A stretch of 64,000 nt of DNA from assembly GCA_033030425.1 (NCBI GenBank), contig JAUFSD010000014.1, forward strand, positions 682,001-746,000, read 5' to 3'. Position numbers and translations under genes: made by a program. Source of the stretch: Verpa conica. Taxonomy: Eukaryota; Ascomycota; Pezizomycetes; Pezizales; Morchellaceae. The notes beneath the pieces are model-generated. The model saw only the letters and a list, made by a program, of their open reading frames with translations, made no database searches and was not told the DNA's origin. Below, in pieces: positions 57,762-64,000 of this stretch (the first letter of the stretch is position 1; each line of letters opens with the position of its first letter).

Positions 57762-60700
57762 ATGGCTTTCCCACACTCTTCATTTCATCTCATTCTTTAG
57801 CACCCTATAATATTCATTTACATACATTATTTAGTTCTTGCGGTTTTTTTTTATATACTTCAACTCTATATTGCCAATGTTTTTCCTGGTGGTAAAAGGA
57901 ACAGGATATTCCAGACGATATTTGATGCTTCTCTTTAGTCAAATCACCTAGTATGCTTTTCTTTATTACTCTCAGCTATTATATCATACTTATCGTCATA
58001 GTCGTGCCGGCTTTTTCTTTAAAGTCTAAATCTATATTGGGGCAGGAGCTGCTAGGCTGCTAGGCTTTGTGGTTAGAGGAGTTGGGTCTGCTACCTGATT
58101 TCTCCCTCTTTCCTTTATTTTGTTTTGCATTACACCCATATCTTACGGGACTACCTTTTATTGTTTGCCGTGGATCCGGATTTATTCTTTATTACTATTT
58201 TTTTTGCTAACTCTAGATCTACCTACTAGTTAGTGTGCTTTCCTTCTGGCTTCACTTCCTGTTTACTATGTTAAAATCCCCGGCCCACTCACTCACCCTC
58301 TCCGTTACTGGAGATGTCTTGCTGTACTGCATTTTCTGTTTTCTTTTGCTTGTTTGGTTTTGTTGTGTGCTTCAAACCCCCGGTACAAAAAGATACCAAG
58401 TCCCTCTATATAAACCTTTACTAGATAGAAGGTTACAAGGGACTAAAGAATGCGAGCAGGGAATCGCATTTCTTTTGTTTTCGAGCGAATATATACTATT
58501 TGTCCGATCAAATCCTTGCCTGTCCTTGTGCTAAATAGCTGTGGTTGAGCGCGCCTATGAACGCTGAGTCCCTGTTTCTAGCTCTATTGTAAATAGGACT
58601 CCTCAGGGTCCACATGTTACACGAACCTTAAAATTCCACGTGCCCGGAGCCCCGGAACCCAACCATTCGCTCTCCCAACGTCACCAATCACTCATTGCTG
58701 AGGTAGCGAATTTAGATCTTCCTTCAATTGCCGCTCTGGGTCAACCATCAATATGATATAAGGGAAATGGGGTATTTTCGTTGTTGGGACATTTTCATGC
58801 ATAATAGTAATAAGACCAATTACATTAAGGCCATCTAGCTTAGGAACCATTATTGTTAATGGTATTTTGGTTTATAGAAATAAGCTCAAAGTAATTGTTT
58901 GGTTTATTATTTGCTGCTAATTTTTGATGTTTTTGTGGTACATAGGTAGCAAGAGGTAAGAGCTTTGTAGAAGGATAAAGCTAAGGATAACCCCAGCTTT
59001 AAGCATATGTAGTGATGTTCAGGCTTGAGTTTGGGTAATAGGTGTCTTATTTCTCATCCAGTTCTCTGTGGTCAGCCAAGGCATTGGCTATCAATAGTAG
59101 GTGATAGTCTCGGTGTTATCATTGCTCACTCTGATACGCAGTCTAGTCTCAGGTGTATCTTTTGCTATCACCCCTGTCTCCAAACACGGGACAAGTGTTC
59201 TCTTTATTATTTGATTATAGGTTATAACTTTAATAGATTTAGGGACCCACCCTATACACTTAATTTATATGAGCTGGCTTCGACACAAACAGGAGTTTTA
59301 AAAGAACACAAGGCTACAAACTAGCCGGGTTAAAACTATAATTTCGATTTCCACATTAACATTCGCTATTATTTGCATGCTCCTAGATCTTCATTAAATA
59401 TGAATATTCTTCCGCCTTACCCTCCGAATTATATATCTAGTAATGTTTCTACAAGTCTCATAACTAATGGGGGAAAATCAGGGGGACTCTGCCACATAGT
59501 TTATATAAGGTAGTTATGAAGCCTTGTCTCTGAGACAGGCGTCTTCATAGAGTTTAATACACTAGTAACACGGATTCCGAAATTTGTCTTTGCGATAGCT
59601 GTTATAGAGAAGACAATTAAAAATTCCTAAAAACACTATTAGGATTTTGGGGAGGGTTGAAGAAGCATGTAACCTGCTCAGTCAACATCTGCTGGCTTGG
59701 CGGAACTAGCTGACTGCACTAAGATTTTATTGCACGACTGGCTACACTCAGGCTCGAGTGGTAATCATATACTACATGTAGTAAAATAATGAAATTTTGA
59801 GTGTCTTTACGAGAGCAGCCTTTATCCATCGCTTTTAGGTCCGGCGTAGCGATTTGAGCCGCACTTAAGACGGAGTGTTGTCCGTTCACCTCGTCGAATA
59901 GACCGTTTATGAGGGTGGATAATCCCTTAATACACCGCCTCAATACTGCCTCGATCGCAGAAGGGAAATCCTTAGACACAATACAGTCCTGCCACTGATA
60001 GTATTAAATCATGTGCAACTACTACCATCATGTTCTCAAAAATACTTTTACAGGGTAAGGTACATTTAGTCATACATTTATACTCTGAACACAAAGGCTT
60101 CGTTTTTTATGGGATTTTTCAATGAAAGAATATTACAAGAGAGGCCATGAGCATCCTCTAAGATACATATTTTCTGTCTAGGCACTATTAAGAGAAGACT
60201 CAATGGGTGTTGAGTAACTGAATTCAGCCCCAGTGTTTCGCATTAGTAGTGCGCGCTGCGCATAATATAAGGGAAGTACAGACTTGGTACCTGGTACATA
60301 CTCATAAACAAAATTTAATAATTCAGAGATAAACATACAAGCCGTATCTTCTCAAAAGTTCTGTAATATAATTGATTCGCTCCAGGTTACTTAGAATGCC
60401 GCTCCAATACCTTACTGATTATACTCCATTTTTTGTGCTGTATGCTTTTAATTTTATTCTTCAATCAGCTGTATTAAGTGCGAAAATCGGGTCTAAATGA
60501 AGATAGGAGTTGTGTACAAGGCAGCAACCCGAAGGTAATGATATTGAGGCTCTAAAACTACTCATACAATGATACCCACTGAAGCGAATCTTCCAACGGC
60601 AGCATAAGGTTTATATAACTACCTTGGATTAGAAGTTAATCTTAGTTTCCTTAAAATATAGGCTTTTCTTCACCCTATCTCATATATTTAGTCTATCAAG

Positions 60701-60816
60701 CCCATAGTATTCTAGCTATTGCACTATACCCTTCTCGACCCAAGCATAGAACAAAAACAAAGAAACCGAACGAAAATATCCTTGCACGACCGAAATAGTT
60801 TACCCCTTAAACAAAA
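57762..60816. other. Intergenic, 3 kb
   Basis: AT-rich, T-rich near the ADF-H gene's 3' end. A minus-strand open frame at 59719-59979 (86 residues, well-formed helical-looking sequence) has no recognisable homology and no clear exon partners, so I leave it unassigned. Confidence 0.45.
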
Positions 60817-62891
60817 ATGTCAAGAATGACTTCCTACGTACGTACTTTCCACATTCCATACATACTCCCCTGGTGCATACCCTTTTTGGTCGTCTCCCCT
60901 TAGGTTTTTATCTCTAGCTTTCTGTCTGCATTTCCCCCCCAAGGCACTAATAAAATATTCAGAAACACTCTAGGATACCTACCAAGCTCAGCCAATTCGA
61001 TCAATACAAACTTGATACTAATTTCTACGACAACTGCTACAAACATACTATTCCCTGTGGGCCCAGTGCCGATCTCACCCATCCACACTCCCCGGGAGGG
61101 TCAAGGATAGAAAAATGGACCAGTTCCAAAACTCTTGGTGAAGGCGCATTCGGAGTAGTACGGCTACAGAAAGAGGAGAAAGGAGCAGTCAGAGCAGTGA
61201 AGCAAATTTCCAAAAAAGAAATGCTATGGAATACAAGAGAACTACAGGCCTTGACAAAACTGAAAGAAGTAAGAATCTCTCAGCTGTTTATCTCAGTTAA
61301 GGGGATATAGTATTGATAGATTATACCTAGTACCCCCAGCACTTTGTAGAGCTTTCTGGATGGTTCGAGGATGACAAAAACATCTATCTCGCTATGGAGT
61401 ACATTCAGTTTGGCGATTTGATGAGCCTTATCGATAAAGGTGATATTCTTGAGAATGGTGCAAGATCAATCACAAAGCAAATACTCCAAGGCCTAGAGAT
61501 CATGCATGAGAATAAATTCTGCCATCGTGATTTGAAGCCACAGGTTAGACATACTAAGGAAAAGATTGAAGATAAGGAGTTAACACCAGCACAGAACATC
61601 CTAGTGACCTCACTGTCGCCAATCACTGTGAAAATCAGTGACTTCGGTGTTACAAAACAGACATCAGATGGCGCTGAATTACGAACAATAGTAGGAACAT
61701 CTGGCTATATTGCACCAGAGATCTTGGGTTTTCTCGATACTGAAAACTCAACGTATACCAACTCCGCTGACATTTGGTCACTTGGATGCCTACTTTATGT
61801 CATGATGACCAACCAAGTCCCATTCCAGCATAATCAGGAGCTCCTCAGATACATTCGAGGGAAGGTTCTATTTCCCACACGAAAACTCCTAGAGAGAAAT
61901 GTGAGCCTAGGTGCAATAGCTTTTATTCAAAGCCTGATAAAGCCATATCCAAAAGACAGGTTGACTGCAGAGGAGGCGCTAGAGGAGCCGTGGTTAAATC
62001 TCGATGGAAGAGATCAGGAACAGATGCGAAGCAATACCAGCACGAGTACTTTGGGAAAGGTGGTCCCAAAAGACCCCCAGATAGGGAATGATAAGAATGT
62101 ATCAGGTGGTTAGTCGCATGCCTAATAGTTAATTTTTATCCTAGTTTGATAGTGAAGAATCCAAAGAAGCTAATAAACGATTATGTTTAGACACATGGTC
62201 ATATAGCTCTGCAACTACCATTTTTCATAATACTACACATGAAGATGTGAAGGCTGTAGGACAGCCGTGCCGGAAAAACACAGCAGACACGTATGGGGAG
62301 CATCAAATACTACCAAGCGTAACCATAAAAGAATTTCTTGCAGGAGCAGCAAGCGCCATGGCCAGCGGCAGATCCGAAACAATTCTAAGCCTAGGGACGC
62401 AGAGAGGACATAGAGAAGGCGATAAAAACCCTACCCTACTAGCCCAAAAAGAGATTACAACACTAGTGGAAAAATTCATATCAAGTGGTTGGGAGAAATA
62501 CACTACACTACAGCAATTACCCCAACACGAGCACGGGGGGACTATTAAATTATTGGAAAACAGGGTGGTCACCGTGGTGAAGGGTAGGAAGGGAGTGGTG
62601 ACCTATTTCGTACTGAAAGGCTCAGTTGAAACATTAGTAGAAGCTACGAACGCTATCGCAAGAAGCAAAGATGTGGTAGGAATCACTGTGGAGGATAATC
62701 TGGGACAGAAAAATTTCTGTATAACGGCTACAAGCAAGAGGGAACGAGCTACTGTATTGAAAACGGTAGAGCGCTTTGCAGATGCAGCTCGGGTGAAAGC
62801 CAGAAGCAAACTAAGACAGATGGGATGTCTAGCTATCTGTATGAATCGTGGCAAGCTTGCGAGTCTTTTTGGAAAAGAGAAAAGGCAGTGA
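60817..62891 (+). CDS. Serine/threonine protein kinase with long C-terminal extension
   Basis: Five exons (60817-60837, 60963-61268, 61340-61543, 61595-62098, 62145-62891) give 593 aa. The kinase motifs are complete: Gly loop LGEGAFGVVRLQ, VAIK-type lysine in VRAVKQISKK, HRDLKPQN rebuilt across the 61544-61594 intron, DFG in SDFGVTKQ, GTSGYIAPE and DIWSLGCLLYVMMT. The GWFEDDKNIYLAMEYIQFGDLMSL stretch fits the CAMK-like, Chk2-related kinase group common in Pezizomycotina. The N-terminus (YDNCYKHTIPCGPSADLTH) precedes the catalytic domain. After it, about 250 residues with no recognised domain include a conserved-looking ITTLVEKFISSGWEKYTTL and KSRKGVVTYF-like segments. Exon 1 (7 residues) is the least certain part. 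The 51-nt intron inside the catalytic loop is in frame and stop-free. Confidence 0.85.
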
Positions 62892-64000
62892 AAGAGGAAC
62901 ACTCATATTTGGTGGGAGAACTTCTAGAGTTTTTTTTTCTATTTTTGTTTAGTTCATTCGTATAAAGCCTTCTAGATATGGATCTCTAGAGTTGATCTCG
63001 TTTTTCCTATTTGTTATATCGTTTTCTACCGCTTCCTATTATAGTATTACGACTAGATACATTTCAAAGATAGAGTTTCTTTTGTATGTTTTTTAAGTTT
63101 CTATTTCTACTGTGGCATTTAATTTAGACTACTGACCCCTTCCCCCGGAGAGAAAAAGGACTACCATTAGATTTAGATTTTAAGACTGTTGAAGGCGCTG
63201 ATCACCAGATGAAAGGCTGACTAGAGAGAGCAATAGAGCGTCCCCCTGCGGCTTGAGGAAATATACGACTAATAATCAAACAATAGTCATAGCAGAGGCG
63301 AAAAAAGCAACGTATAGAGAACCAAGACTTCAAGACGCCAAAGTTACCGAAATATGTGCGTAGAGCTAGTAACCATTTTTTATTCGCCTAACACAAAAGT
63401 TTGTTACATGGTAGAGGCGCAGGGGAGACATAAGGCTGGCTTTTTTACTCCAGGAGAAGAGCGCTGAAGATCAGATTGAGGGTCGCCTCTACGCTATTAG
63501 ATTTTAGGCACCCTATGCACAATCATACTGCTGTTTAGCAAAGGAGTTAAGGAAGCAAGGGGGTTTCCACGACTCGCCATTCCCATATGAGGCTCATTCC
63601 CAACACTTGGACGACAGAATACAATAAAACAGTTAGGGTCAAATCTGGGTCCTTATAATTTACAAAATATATTTATATAATGTATAAATTAGCTATAGAA
63701 ACTCATATTCTCGTATTTTAAGAAAAGTCATTATTACTGACAGGGAACGCGTAAAATACTAATAACGATCAAGTAAAGTTTTAACATTCCAGCCTGCGAC
63801 CCTAGTATAACCTCTAGACTAGGATTGATCTCACGCTCAGGCAGCCAAATGACCACGCTTTTTACCAACCACTCGCAGTTTTAGGCAACTAGCCGTAGTC
63901 ATATATTGTTGGCGATCACAGCGATCCTGAACCCCAGAGGTACCTACTATACTGAGGTTATAGATAACGCTGTTGAAGTGTCGATTTAAGTCAACGGACT
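62892..64000. other. Intergenic at the window's right edge
   Basis: AT-rich with T-rich runs at 62930-62950. No gene, RNA or repeat that I can support. Confidence 0.5.

Noticed and set aside
59719..59979. 86-codon minus-strand frame with helical-looking sequence
   Set aside because: No homology recognised, no neighbouring exons, isolated in AT-rich DNA; insufficient to call a gene.
61113..61139. ATG at 61114 as the kinase start
   Set aside because: Out of frame with the glycine loop and stops after eight codons; the true frame stays open upstream to about 60963.

Overview
The window looks like nuclear DNA of a filamentous ascomycete (Pezizomycotina). Genes carry short 48-125 bp introns with GT..CTAAC/CTGAC..AG signals. 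Housekeeping proteins such as Nup192, mitochondrial DNA polymerase gamma, bestrophin and an Art1/Ldb19-type arrestin have fungal domain layouts. Gene density is low, with long AT-rich, repeat-bearing intergenic stretches. I cannot name the species; a large-genome, repeat-rich lineage such as Pezizomycetes would fit, but that is inference. I rebuilt exon structures by hand; each intact model I call sums to a multiple of three.

Layout. 1-151: C-terminus of a DEAH splicing helicase (Prp2/DHX16 type). 878-3225: acetoacetyl-CoA synthetase, convergent with a bestrophin-type anion channel (3486-4717, minus). 5818-10984 (minus): nucleoporin Nup192. 11515-20350: a head-to-tail array of one unrecognised gene family, with four intact copies (A, C, D, E) and two decayed ones (B, F). 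21391-25121 (minus): mitochondrial DNA polymerase gamma, including a first exon with the targeting sequence. 25773-26381: RING protein with two SUMO-interaction-like motifs. 29878-31275 (minus): alpha-arrestin with two PPxY motifs. About 31.3-38.6 kb is gene-poor. 38633-39858 (minus) and 40782-42116 (plus): a divergent pair, an ACMSD-type amidohydrolase and a 2-oxoglutarate/Fe(II) oxygenase. 43248-44563: a seventh, dispersed copy (G) of the array family. 44.6-49 kb: repeats and a broken secreted cysteine-rich gene. 48995-50634 (minus): a helical protein that may be a Mei4/Rec24-type meiotic factor. 54510-57761: ADF-H domain protein. 60817-62891: serine/threonine kinase with a long C-terminal extension.

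The most unusual content is the array family. Every member has a tiny first exon, a phase-1 intron at a conserved Glu codon, a variable N-terminal domain, an almost invariant stretch of about 20 residues around WRVVGYT.SGEPCIEEHEPE, a second conserved patch (FTPGTSVVSDSGTITP) and, in most, a C-terminal coiled coil. I recognise no known family. Pseudogenes, a shared upstream element and a non-canonical GC-AG intron point to birth-and-death evolution of a locally duplicated, lineage-specific family.

The mobile DNA seen is short and non-autonomous: two related palindrome-ended MITE-like elements (20.57-20.93 kb and about 37.9-38.6 kb), a pogo/Fot1-like MITE (42.55-42.74 kb) and a pair of 108-bp inverted arms (46.54-47.05 kb). 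I found no tRNA, rRNA or CRISPR.
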